Assembly: GCA_026545225.1 (NCBI GenBank)
Contig: CM048848.1
Span: forward strand, 26,824,806-26,888,805
Source of the DNA: Cornus controversa
Taxonomy: Eukaryota > Streptophyta > Magnoliopsida > Cornales > Cornaceae
Length of the DNA stretch: 64,000 nucleotides
Direction of reading: 5' to 3'
Shown piece after piece: positions 33,691-45,701 of the stretch. The notes under the pieces were generated by a model. The model had not been told where the DNA came from. It saw only the letters and a list, made by a program, of their open reading frames with translations, and ran no database searches. Position numbers and translations under genes: made by a program. Numbering within the stretch: position 1 is the first letter of the stretch; every line of letters starts with the position of its first letter.

Positions 33691-35654
33691 AGGTCTTAAC
33701 TCTGATTACCCATAACTCCATGTCAAGGAATTTCTATAAATCTATTCCATGCTAAAAGTTTAAAATATGTCTAAGGAGTCAATTAAGTTATGATTACTTC
33801 CATTCTTTGAAGCATTTGAATCTCTTTAAAGTACTGGATTAAGCAGTATTTGCTCTAAGTAACTGCAAATCAAGATTAAATGAAATTAAAATTAAAAAGA
33901 TAAAAAAATTCATCACTAAGGTACTATCATATGCATGATTAAGGGTCTAAATGTACAACATTTGACACTTATCAGGTATGTTTTTATACAGGACAATTAA
34001 TATATATCTTACAAATATATGTTGATCTTTTTATCAAAAGAGATTTGTGATTATTCGGGTAATAATCAAGTGGCTTAATGAATGTCAATTATTGAATCAA
34101 ATTGATGGGAATTTGTCCGAACCAATTGTGTAGAGGGATAATTTCATGAAATTAATACAGTAGTTTTTACCTTTCTCAAATTGGAGTGAAACCATACATA
34201 TATAGTGGAGTTATGTTATAGTTAATGGATTAATTTAATTGGGGTCATTGGATGATCGGGTCAATTATTAATTCATTGGAGCCAATGAGATATCAAATAA
34301 GATCCTCATTTATACCCCACTAAGATGAAAGTTAAGCCCAATGGAGTAGAACATATAAATTAATTGTACAAATTGATTATGACACTCCTTATAATTGATT
34401 TAAAGGGTACTAGGGATGCTCTTAAGTGGTTGGGATTGTTAAGTGTACTCATGTGCTAAGCACACTCCTTATTTATTAAGGAGTTAAATTATGCTGCTAG
34501 AGACACTCCCTTTTGGTGGGAGTGCTAAGAGCACCTAATTGGTATAATTATATAATTGCGTATTGGAGACACAATTGGTATGATCTTCAAAACATTAAAG
34601 TTCCTTTATTTTAAGGTAAAGAACATTTTTTTAACAACAAGGACAGATTATTTTTTTATTTTAAATCTTTTTGTCCCAATTGTCAAAGTAATGTACAACT
34701 AAGTAAACAATTGGTATAACAGTCCACAATATAGCAATTTCATTTTACAATAATCAATACTGATCTGACAATAATAACAATCATTCCCAAGGGATATTTA
34801 CCCTTAACCCTGATGGAAAAGGTCCAAGGGCTATCTCTGCATTCCTTTCTATTTGTTAAACAATTTGCCCAATCTTTATTTTGCTAAGTTTCATAGACCT
34901 ATCTCTCTTATCCCACATTCCCACACCAAAACAAATAGAAAAAGAAAAAAAAAACCACCAAAATGGGTGAACTTGAGATTCAGGGTTCAATGAACAATGG
35001 TGCACACAACAGATTATATCTTTTACCTAATCATCCTAGAACGAATTACATTTGATTAAACCTTTTTTTTTATTTTCTCTTTCTGGCCAAAGAAATAAAT
35101 AACATAATTTCTTGATAGACACAGTGAACGTTATCACCGAAAGAGAGAGGTGAATCACTTTTATTCATTGGATAATGCAAGTGGGACCCAAATATTATTA
35201 CACTTTCACCATCCAATGGATGGAAAGTGTGTTCGGCTATTCCTTCGGTTGTTTGGTTCACTTTGTGATTCATTTTCCTTTTCTCATAGGTTCAAAATGG
35301 TCTATAACATGAATCAGGATCTTCTCTGGTGGTCTGGATGGTTGAGTGCATTTTCAATCGAAAATAAAAGACACTACATCAAGAATGCAACACCATGTAA
35401 CACTTATGTAAAAAGTAATGCAACACATTTAATTCGAAGATGCAACATTCATGCAATATATTATATCGAGATGTAACATTGCAACACCAATTAAATTGAA
35501 GATGCAACATCCTTGATTTGACTATGTTATGTGGTATTACATCCTCGATTTATTTGCATAGGTACATTAGTCATTTGGATCTGGAAAGGATCTTCCATGA
35601 GAAGGAATATGTAAACTATCGCTAGTTGATGTTGCAAAACTTTTGAGCAGTTGA
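33691..35654. other. Region without recognised gene; small repeats
   Basis: AT-rich. Near 34390-34550 are repeated actcctt / agtgctaag words. 35119-35272 holds a possible inverted repeat (cacagtgaacgttatcaccgaa against ttcggttgtttggttcactttgtg). 35380-35510 repeats the word atgcaacat several times. None can be assigned to a named family. Confidence 0.4.
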
Positions 35655-36289
35655 TGTGTAAAGCCCTAGAATTTTTTATTTTATTTTATTTTATTTTAAT
35701 TATACTTTAATTATGATTAAGCATGGCTAATTGCTTAAGTGTTTTACGATTTTCATGACCATTGTATGATTTTCGGTAAGGATGTGTGACCTAGAATTGG
35801 TCAAGTGATTCGAACTCTTACTAGTTGGCGTAAGGGTATAAGTGAACTTTGAGGGGCTTAAGTGAAGAGTATAGAGATGATCAAGTTAATATGTAATTAC
35901 TAAAAACAATCTAGTAACAAGGAGAAAATTAAGTGAAAGAGAGGGGACTAAGTTGCAAGTTTTACACAAATATCATATAAGATATGTATAGGCATATGTG
36001 GGTGGAGAAAATCAGATTTCTCTCTCTCTCTCCCCTTTCTCTCTCTCTACATTATTCATTTCTTCATGTCTTTCTAAGATTTGGAGGCCTTAAGGTGAGT
36101 TTTGAAGGTTGCTCCAAGAGGGAAAGTTGTTCCTCTCTACTTCCTCTACGATTTGATTGGTTGGAAGCTTAATTTGGAGAAGTTTGGAGCTTGAGTGAAC
36201 TAGGGCTTTTGGATTCTAAGCTAGGATTTTGAGGTAGGGGTGTTATCTCTTTCTTAGTTTTGACTCTATAAGTCACTTATGTGTCATAT
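35655..36289 (+). repeat. Left part of a Tekay/Del-like LTR remnant
   Basis: Begins TGTAAAGCCCTAGAATTTT followed by TTTTA repeats, and has a leader-like CT-rich run (about 36019-36050), features usual for the start of chromoviral (Tekay) LTRs. It is interrupted near 36290 by repeat R1. The right LTR end was not found. Confidence 0.45.
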
Positions 36290-37690
36290 TTGTGAGTTAC
36301 GCGGTGCGAAAATGGTTCAGTTAATTTAAAGTGAGATGCTAATCCTTAAACCCAGAGAAGGGTGAATAGGTCTTCATTCCCAATTTTTATGATTGATTAA
36401 TTTCCCACAATGATTATAAATTGAGCATCCAAACCAATCACAAAATAAATAAAGCAAGTAAGGAAAGTTAGAGATGATACCAGAAATTTTACGTGAAACC
36501 CTAGGAAGGGAAAAACCACAGGGGTGAGGCAAAAAACTTCAGAGAAACCAATCCACTATTTTGAAGTAAGGTACAATAAACTCTGTCTCAGACTCACACC
36601 CACCCACTCTGACAAGAACTTCGATGCAGAACACCTCAGACTTACAATTGCGACTACTTCGTCCAACTGCTGGAAATTTTTGGTTAACGTCTCAATTCTT
36701 CGAGAAGGGTAGTTGAAAGAACACAAATACTGCTCAAATATCTTGTTCCCTTCATAATGATTGTCTCTCATCCTCTTTAGATAAAATCAAGTAATAGTAT
36801 CAAGGAACCACCTCTGCTGCTCTGATCAAACTGTATAGACAGATGATGTCTTTGAGAATCCGGTGGATCAGACTGAAGAGCATCACAACCTAAACACTCC
36901 GTGTGTGAGTGCTCTCAAAAATATAAACAAAGAATTTGGAAAAAGAATCCTTTGTAAGAAAAATATCTCAATGTTTTCACTCTTTAGAATATGAATTTAT
37001 GTTCTGTTGAAAGCTTAATGAGAGAGAAATCATATGAGATTTTTATAGGAATTAAAAAATCTAATTTTTCTTGAATAACAAGTTAAAAACCGATAGGAAA
37101 CAAGTCTCCATGTTTTTAGAAAGTTCTGGGTCAAAACCGGGTCAAATTTAGACAAAATAGGGCAAATCCCGCAGACCAGATTGCATGGACCGGTCCCCGC
37201 TTCTCTTGGATCAGTCCATGTCATATAGTAACCTCTTCTGAGTTATTGAGACCTCATGGACCGATCCAACCTTCACTTGGACTGATCCAACTATGTTGAT
37301 GCTCAATTTTTAGGTCTTGATAGCTCTTGGACGGGTTCGGGAAAGACTTGGGCTGGTCCAACCTTGAAAAATATGAAATTGTGACTTTGAAACTCTATTT
37401 TTTAAGACCAAAAAACACATTTTAAAAACATGTGTCCTCAACAACTTACCTGGACTAAAGATGCTCAAATCATAATCAACGACGTCTATGCTCACTTGTA
37501 GTCACTTGAATGCTTCAATCAACCAAAGTCTTTGTTGAGGCACTCTCTAGATGATGCATTGGTGAAGAACACAGTCCAATCTCTCAGTCATCAACTCTAT
37601 GATCGATTACAAAAATATGAATGAAAACTTATAACTCAAACTTAGTTTTGAGACTGAATATTGCCAATTACAAATAAATATGTCACAATA
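36290..37690. repeat. Unnamed dispersed repeat, copy R1
   Basis: Shares an ordered set of words with R2 (39375-40498): cgcggtg, a gaggcaaaaaactt-like block, aaccaatccact, ctctgtctcagactcacacc, gatgcagaacacctcag, tgaaagaacac, then several ggaccggtcca-like palindromes (about 37185-37365). No coding capacity and no family name I can support. It splits Tekay-like sequence. Confidence 0.6.
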
Positions 37691-39374
37691 TTGTAAATTT
37701 ATCATGTTTAGTTGTATAAGAGTGATATTGTCTTTGAGTTCCATGCATAATGGAGTTAAAATGTTGATTGTGTGACATTATCCTAGTTATTTGTATACAT
37801 ATATGCATAATGTGTAGATTGGGGAGTTCTTGCACTACAAGGATGTATGAATTGTATATTTGGTGTCTAGCTACACTTGAGATTATTGTTATACTTGAGG
37901 TACGTGTTGATTGAGAATGCATGTATACTTCCTTGGTTTCATTTACATGCTTTTAGGGCCATATGTAAATTTCATACCCCATATGTTGGATAAAATGCAT
38001 GAAATGAAATTTTTTCACAAAAATGCATATTATTGAGTTTTTATGAGGTGAATACCATGTTATTGTGTTATGCATGATATACACATTGATCATGGATTAT
38101 TGTGGCACAAAATGCACATTTTGGAGAAATTGATGAATTCCTACATTGGTTGTGGTTAAGTTGTGTGTGCAAATCTACATGTTGAATGTTGATTTTTGGG
38201 ACAATGTCTTAGGAAGCAAGAAAGACCTAGAGCCCTAGGGTGAAAGGCCTTAAAATTTGGCCAGCGTGTGTCATTACTGTCAAGTTAGTAGCCCGTAAAG
38301 CGAGAGCTAAGTACTCAGCCTTTAAGGCATGTACTTCAGTTTTCAATTTTCGGGTACTCTTAATTATTTGATTTTAAATATTGACAATGCATGAAATGAA
38401 TTTTTTTCACAAAAATGCATATTATTGAGTTTTTATGAGGTGAATACCATGTTATTGTGTTATGCATGATATACACATTGATCATGGATTATTGTGGCAC
38501 AAAATGCACATGTTGGAGAAATTGATGAATTCTTGCATTGGTTGTGGTTAAGTTGTTTGTGTGTGCAAATCTACATGTTGAATGTTGATTTTTGGGACAA
38601 TGTCTTAGGAAGCAAGAAAGGCCTAGAGCCCTAGGGTGAAAGGCCCTAAAATTTGGCCAGCGTGTGTCATTAGTGTCAAGTTAGTAGCCCGTAAAGCGAG
38701 AGCTGAGTACTCAGCCTTTAAGGCATGTACTTTAATTTTTAATTTTCGGCTACTCTTAATTATTTGATTTTAAATATTAACAATGCATGAAATGAAATTT
38801 TTTCACAAAAATGCATATTATTGAGTTTTTATGAGGTGAATACCATGTTATTGTGTTATGCATGATATGCACATTGATCATGGATTATTGTGGCACAAAA
38901 TTCACATTTTGGAGAAATTGATGAATTCCTGTATTGGTTGTGGTTAAGTTGTTTGTGTGTGCAAATCTACATGTTGAATGTTGATTTTTGGGACAATGTC
39001 TTAGGAAGCAAGAAAGACCTAGAGCCCTAGGGTGAAAGGCCCTAAAATTTGGCCAGCGTGTGTCATTACTGTCAAGTTAGTAGCCCGTAAAGCGAGAGCT
39101 AAGTACTCAGCCTTTAAGGCATGTACTTCATTTTTCAATTTTCGACTACTCTTAATTATTTGATTTTAAATATTGACTTGGTGTTTGAGTTTTGTTGGTG
39201 TAGGTGGATTCAAGTTGAACTTGTTGATATGTATTTATATCACAAGACACTATGATTGCTTATGATGTAGATGAGCATTATTTGAGGTAATATCAATGTA
39301 TATGTAGTATGAATTTGATGTTGATGTCATGAGCATTATAAAGCATGCCATGTAGTCAAATACGTATGCCATGT
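37691..39374 (+). repeat. Tekay-like LTR sequence containing a 393-bp tandem array
   Basis: Continues LTR-like sequence after R1 and includes the three-unit tandem array annotated next. Interrupted near 39375 by R2. No gene. Confidence 0.4.
37995..39175. repeat. Three tandem copies of a 392-396-bp unit
   Basis: The word atgcatgaaatgaaa opens units at 37995, 38387 and 38783. Each unit continues through ggtgaataccatgttattg, agcaagaaag(g/a)cctagagcc and gtagcccgtaaagcgagagct, ending attttaaatatt(g/a)a. Units are about 97 percent alike by eye, so the array expanded after the host LTR inserted or within it. Confidence 0.92.
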
Positions 39375-40498
39375 TGCATTTGTGACTTGCGCGGTGTGGA
39401 AACGACTGTGAAAGTTATATTTAAAACCTAGAGGGGGGTGATTAGGTTTACTAGCTTTTTGCTTAATCTTTTAGATTATCCAATTTTAAATCTAATTAAA
39501 ATCTAAGCAATCCCACAAAGCTAATAAATAAAATAAAGTGCAATAAAGTAAATGAATGCACCAGATATACGTGAAAAACCCAGATCGAGAAAAACTACAG
39601 GTGAGGCTCTATCCCGAAGAACCAAATCCACTTTCGTCGAAGAAAAGTAGAACAGACTTTGTCCCAGACACACACCCACTCCATTTTGATAAGAACTTGA
39701 TGCAGAACACCTCAGGCTTACTATTGTGACTCCCTTGTCCAATTGCTGTAGACTCCCGACTAACGTCACAATCCTTGTAGAAGGAAAATTGAAAGAACAC
39801 GAACACTCAGCAAGTATTATGTCCCCTTCATAGTGCAATCTTCTTCTCCTTTCTTACCAACGAGCAGTTGTAGAAGAAACCAATCCAGTAACTTGATCAA
39901 TAAAAAATATTTGAAGCAGTCTTCGAACAATTGATCAAGTAAGGAGAGTCATCCTAAATCACTTAGTAAATAATTGATCAAGCAAGGAGAGTCATCCTAA
40001 ATCACTTAGTAAATATGTGTGTGCTCTCAAAAACATAAACAGAAAATCAAAGTTCTCTGTTGAAAAATATCTTTATGCTTTATCTCTTTAAAATATGAAT
40101 TTCTTATCTATTTATGAGAGAGAAATCGTATGAGGTTTTTATAGAGATTAAAAACTCTAATTTTCCTTGAAAACTAAGTTAAAAATAAATAGGAAATAAG
40201 TCATAACTTTTAAGGAAATATTAGAGTAAAATCCAGGTTAAAACATGAGACTCAAAGGCAAAATTTCGCCACCTGAAGCCTTGGATCGGTCCAACCTTCA
40301 CTTGGACCGGTCCAAGGCTCTGCCCTGCAGGTATATGAAGTGCCAAGACTTCATGGACCGGTCTAGGTTGAGCTGGACTGGTCCAACCTTGAAACTTCTC
40401 AAAAATTGCTTCAAAATCCTAATTTTTAAGGTTAGAACTTCCCAATTTGAAATATATGTGTTCTCACCACTTTACCTGGACTATGTGACTCCTATACT
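39375..40498. repeat. Unnamed dispersed repeat, copy R2
   Basis: Diverged copy of R1 with the same word order, plus a local 40-bp duplication near 39930-40010 (gatcaagcaaggagagtcat). It ends where the D LTR begins. Palindromic ggaccggtcca words lie at 40270-40390. Confidence 0.6.
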
Positions 40499-41941
40499 TG
40501 TAAGAACCGTGACCATTTTTGACTGATTTTATTTTTATTTCATTTAAATATATATAAATAATTTAAATGATTATATATATGTTTTAAATGTAAAATGCAT
40601 ATTTGGGGACTTGTATAGTAGTCTAGGGAAGTTTTGGGAGCATTTGGTAAAAGTTGACTTTTTTGGGTTAAGTGGGCCACGGACACGGGTCCCGTGGGCT
40701 AGAAAAATTCAAAAGTGTCGGAATGACACCAAATTTGGAGAGTAGCTTAGATAAAATATTTGATGTGCTAGGGAATTAATTTCGTGTTCATAGGATTTAC
40801 AAAAATTGAAAATGGAGTCCAAGAAGGTTTAGTGAGAGACTAGTGGTATTTTTGTAAATATGACAGCTAGGTCAATAAATAGCAAAGTAGAGAATTCAGT
40901 AATTCATTTCTCATTCTCATCAGCTGCATAGAGAGAGTAATATGTATCTATATATGACAATATCATTTTTTTCCTTCTCCATTGATTTTGAGAAACTTGG
41001 GGTGATAATTAAAAAGGTACCGAAGAAGAAGAAGTTGGTCTATGCATTGAGAGCTTGAGTTTGATCCATCTAGAATTGAATTCAGAGAAAGTTGGATTTT
41101 TTCTGTAAGAAATTGGTGAAATCATTTGGACGCGCTTCCGAATTGAGGTAGGGATGCGTAAGCCATGAAATTTGAGATTTTTTTGAGTATATTGGTTGTT
41201 AATAGAAACCACTTGGTTATGTGGGTATAATTAGATATCTTCCAAGGTTAAAACATGTTAGATCATACTACTTAGTGATTTATCAATGTTTAATGATGTA
41301 ATTATATGTTTATAATTGCCTTAGATGATTATATAAGCATGTTGAGGTTGAATTGTAAAGCAGTTATGTGCATTTATGTATAATTGTGAAGGTGACACTT
41401 ATGTGTTTGATATATTGTCTTGGAAGCATGTTTAAGTGTGGAACATGTTTAATTATCTATCTACGTGATATAAAATGTGCAATACGTGAAACATGTTTAA
41501 TGTGAAAGTATGTGATGTTTATATGGAAAATGTGCAAACATGACAATTAGTACTACATTACTTGAATTGTATGTGTATGCTAGTATGAACATGTGGGATG
41601 GGTCATCATTGGCTTGGTGAGGGTGGTGAGCCCTCTTGACGAGTGGCATGGTATTTCGATAAAGACATATTGGGCAATCTAGGGGCGGAACCCTGTGGAG
41701 TGATCCTTAATTGGGGTTTCAGACTAGAATGGAAGAGGATACTCCCTAGAACAGCAATCCTACAATGAGGTAAACCGGTAATGGAGTCTCAGTTAGGTGG
41801 GATTGGGCGGCCCGTAAAATTGGAACCCACTGGGTGTGTGTAGAGTATGAGGGCATTATGCATATCATGTTGCATTATATATTGCTTATGATATGGTTGT
41901 GACGTATGAATATTTGTGTAACTTGATTAAATGGAAATGTA

Positions 41942-42415
41942 TGTGTTATTGGATACCACTCTCATGTTTGTTGTTAGTTCACGTGGCACTTTTAACTGGA
42001 TGCGTGTTAGCCATAAAAGATTAAAAATTTGCCCTCCTTAACACTAATTGATTTTAGGTGAGATGGCGGCTTGAGATCTGATACATGGTATTAGAGCCTC
42101 AGGCAACAACAGGTTCTGGGTTCCAACCTCACAGTCACCTTGTCCCAATAATTAAAAATGATCACATATTGGGCCCACGCAAGTGCTCAACCAAGTCGCA
42201 CTTGAGGGGGCATGTTAGAGATATAAATATTCAAGTTGCACCCTCTCTGATAGCTTAAATGGCTCTGATACCATGTGTCGGATCTCAGGCCGCCATCTCA
42301 CCTAAAATCAATTGGTGTTAAGGAGGGACAACTTTTAATTTTTTACGGGCTAACACATATCCTGTTGAGAGTACCACATGAGCCAACAACAAATATGAGA
42401 ATGGTATCCAACAAC
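41942..42415. repeat. Inverted repeat, arms of about 155 bp
   Basis: Left arm 41942-42098 matches the reverse complement of the right arm 42261-42415 with few mismatches, for example attgattttaggtgagatgg against ccatctcacctaaaatcaat. The loop is about 160 bp. It would fold into a long hairpin. Confidence 0.85.
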
Positions 42416-42894
42416 ACTCCCCCGCACGATAGCACTCACGCCGAGTTGAACCCATAACCTCTAACTCTGATACCAAAAAATAAAATATGTGTAATTGGCT
42501 TATCTCTAAAGGAGACTAGCCACTCTTTATATATACACAAGAGGAGTACATCAAGCCTTAACATATGGAGCACATCAAGCATTAACACAAGGAGAAATAA
42601 AAAGAAATAAAATTAGGAAAAATAAAAGAAAATAAAATTAGCCTTAATAAAAGGAACATAAATAAAATATGATTTCTAACACTCCACCCTCAAGCTAGAG
42701 GCTGGAGCAAAGATATCAACCATGCCTAGCTTGGCTATAGATGACTTTAGTAAGGATGGTCCTCAAAAGCCAACCTATTTTTCCTTTACCCCCATTATAG
42801 AGACGAAATGATCGGGACCATGAAGCAATGTTTTTCCCATTCAATAACACATAATAAAACTATCAGAGACACGATGAAGGTGAAGGCGAAGGTG

Positions 42895-43163
42895 AAGGCA
42901 AAGGCAAAGAACAATGCTAACGAACACACTTGTAGCCCACAACATACCAATTAAATTGTCGAAGATATGGCGAAGGCAAAGAACAATGCTATCGAACACA
43001 CTGATAGCCTAATACATACCAACAAAACTGCTGGAGATATGGCAAATGTGAAAAATAATGCTACCGAACACACTGGTAGCCCAATACATACCAACAAAAC
43101 TACCGGAGACATGGCAAATATGAGAAACAATGCTATCGAACAAACCAGCAGCCCAAACAAGTA
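42895..43163. repeat. 72-bp minisatellite, nearly four units
   Basis: atggc starts recur at 42967, 43039 and 43111, with a diverged unit from 42895. The period is 24 codons, and the plus strand is open across three units (repeating a NNA.EHT..PIHTNKT-like peptide). No homology that I recognise. Confidence 0.85.
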
Positions 43164-44553
43164 ACAAATATACTTAGAGACCCTTATCACATTTCAGATC
43201 CTAAGGAAATACCCCAAAAAAGGGGTCTGAACCTGGGAGGAGATCCTCCCTACATTGTTGAACACACTAGGCAACTGCCCTACGATTTAAGTGTACCTAG
43301 GCAGTCACAACAAGAGAAAAGAGAGTCGGGAAGAGAGGATTATGGTCTAGGGCTGGTCACAACTTAGAGAGAAATTAGACTTTGATACCATGTTAAACAC
43401 CATCTACTCTAAAAGCTTAAGCTGTTAGAGAGGATACAACTTGAATATTTATATCTCTAACAATATGTTTATGTGGTATTCACAGAACTTGCAAAATTGT
43501 GTTTTAGACATTCCTACTGAGCGTGTTGTAGCTCATCCCATGAGTATTAACTCTTTTTAAGAAATGAAAAATAAGTAATGGAGTCTCTCCAATAATGCAT
43601 TGGTGTGGAGCAAAAAAGTTGGTTTCATTTAAAGACATTGTTATTGCTTTATTTGAAGGCATGTCCGGATTGTGGACTATATGCATGCGATGAATATGTA
43701 ATGTCCATTTATGTTCGAGAACATGTATTATTTACATTACAAGCATGATATTAAGTATGGTAGAATGCCTAACGATACAAACGATGATCCTTCATTTATG
43801 TTTATTTTTACATGCATAAACTTGTGAGAATGATTATGTTGATAAATTGGTAAATTAAGGTGTATGGCATGAGAAGAATGGACACCAAAGCATGAAATGA
43901 ACACTTAAATAATTTTGCAAGAAAATAGATTTGGGGAACTGCGATTGGTTGAAGGCCTAGCTTCAATTAAGCGAAGCCGGTGATCAATCAAAGGCACTCT
44001 TTTGATTAATCAAGATTTCAGACTTGGATGATTGATCAATTCCAGAGTGTTTCGATGGTACCTATGATACAAGTTTGATCACATGCAAACTTTAATTAAT
44101 CGTAACCTTTATTTCAATTAATCGAAGAGAGAGTGGCGATTAATTGAAGGATGCATTTTGATTAATCTTTCAAACATAACACAGTGCCTTTTAAGGAGAC
44201 TCATGTATGCATGTTTTCAATAATGAGTATACGTAATGGACTTGAAAAGTTTACGTATGCATGTTTACATTGTAATTATGGTATAAAAAATGCTTCCGCT
44301 GATGTTGAGGTCATAACATAAATTGATGACCATTGTGACATATCTGGTGAGGGATAGACTTATTAATAAATGCAAAGACTTTCGCTGTATGTAATGATCT
44401 GGTGGTCCGGTTGGAACCGAGGGTAATGATGGTAGTTTTTCATGTTTGTTTGGGTAATAGGATAACGATCAAGCAATCATGACACCTCACTACCTTGAGT
44501 TCGAGCTCGGACTGAGGGATTCTCGGTGGTCCAAATTTTGGGGCATGACAGCT

Positions 44554-44565
44554 TGATATCAGAGC
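44554..44565 (+). other. PBS of element D (initiator tRNA-Met type)
   Basis: tgatatcagagc three bases after the LTR end; one mismatch to the consensus tggtatcagagc. Usual for chromoviral gypsy elements. Confidence 0.7.
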
Positions 44566-45022
44566 ATAGCTTGTTATTAGAGCTTAACCGGGTTAAATAC
44601 CTAGGGACGAAGGGTAAGAGTTGTATCACGTGTGGATTCAGAAGGGTTAGAATATTTGAGTTTGATAACCTGTGAAATGTGTTTGCATGATAATATTATA
44701 AGTGTTTATGTGATAACATGTGTTATATGTTGTGTGTTGACTTGAGAAAATATTTATGTGATTAAATGTGTGTTAGAAAACATGTCTATATGTTACGTGT
44801 GAAAGTGATAACATGTTGTTATGTGCATAGTAGTTGATTGTGTTGAATGAATAACATGAGATAACTTATTATGTTGACCTATATCTTGGCGAGATAAAGA
44901 TATGCCACCTAGGCACTGTGGAGGGGCAGTTGGGGGTGGAGTTTCCGAGGGAAACTTTTTGGTCATTGATATGTCCACGGGACTTTGTGAGAACAGCCGT
45001 TAATGAAGTGTAACAACCGGTA
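44566..45022 (+). other. 5' leader of element D
   Basis: Noncoding sequence between PBS and gag, with repeated gtgt/atgtgt words. No gene. Confidence 0.5.
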
Positions 45023-45701
45023 GTGCAATCGAAGGAGAGTGAAAGTGAAAGACGATTCAAGTATATCATTCAATTCAAAAAATTGATGCCTCCTAGCTAT
45101 GAGGGGAGTTCTGATCCATTGATAATGAATAATTGGTTAGAGCAAGTAGAGAAGCACTTAAAGATGATGTCTATGCTTGATGATGGCATAAAAGTGATTC
45201 TTGCTACATACTTTTTTTCGGGTGGTGCTGAACTTTGGTGGAAGTTGGTGAGCGACCGACATGATGTTGAGTTAATGTTGTGGTAAGAGTTTAAGACTCT
45301 ATTCCTTAAGCATTATTTTCCTAGGCCAAAGAGGAGGGCATTGAGGAAGAAATTTGAGGAACTTGTTCATGACAGCATAACCGTGACTAAATATGAGAAC
45401 AAGTTCATTTCTCTTTCATACTTCGCAGCCAAAGTAGTGAGAGATGAAGAAGAAAAGATATGGGTGTTTGTTAATGGCCTTCATCATTCGATTAGACCAT
45501 TTGTATCCATTTTGGGATTGAAAGTATATGCCAAGGCAGTTTAAAAGACCTTGATGGCTGAAGCTAAAATGAAAGATAGGCAAGATAAGAGAGAGGCATT
45601 GAGGCAAAACAAGGTTTTAACAGTGGCTTTGAAGGGGCATGCAAGGAAGAAGTTCAAGGGTGGATCTTCTCATATAGTGGGTTTGGTGGGATAGCCTATG
45701 G
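45023..45701 (+). pseudogene. Tekay/Del-type gag relic of D, cut by element C
   Basis: Reads KKLMPPSYEGSSDPLIMNNW, LEQVEKHLKMM, ATYFFSGGAELWWK, then EFKTLFLKHYFPRPKRR and YENKFISLSYFAAK, the signature of the Retrotrans_gag domain in Del/Tekay elements. Stops occur at about 45284-45286 and 45542-45544. The frame breaks off where C inserted (45702); the remainder of D should lie beyond the right end of C. Confidence 0.8.

Larger units (their letters stand above)
41942..43462. mobile_element. Composite insertion inside the LTR of D
   Basis: Contains a 155-bp-arm inverted repeat (41942-42415), PBS-like tggtat(c/t)agag words at 42086 (plus) and 42475 (minus), PPT-like purine runs (cttgaggggg at 42201; minus-strand block near 42685-42700), a small LTR-like segment on the minus strand (about 42490-42681), a 72-bp minisatellite (42895-43163), and at 43390-43462 the reverse complement of the segment starting 42213 (tgttagagatataaatattc). 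It may be one or more TRIM or copia remnants; exact ends and TSD were not found. Confidence 0.4.
40499..44550 (+). repeat. 5' LTR of Tekay/Del-like gypsy element D (with insertion)
   Basis: Starts TGTAAGAACCGTGACC and ends TTTTGGGGCATGACA, followed directly by a PBS. Sequence such as ggacacgggtcccgtgggc and gaggtagggatgcgtaag is typical of chromoviral LTRs. Without the composite insertion at about 41942-43462 its length would be about 2.5 kb. No TSD can be set because the 3' end of D is outside the window. Confidence 0.7.

Noticed and set aside
35150..35476. 108-codon frame upstream of the Tekay-like LTR
   Set aside because: Low complexity, no recognised domain, and crosses a putative inverted repeat.
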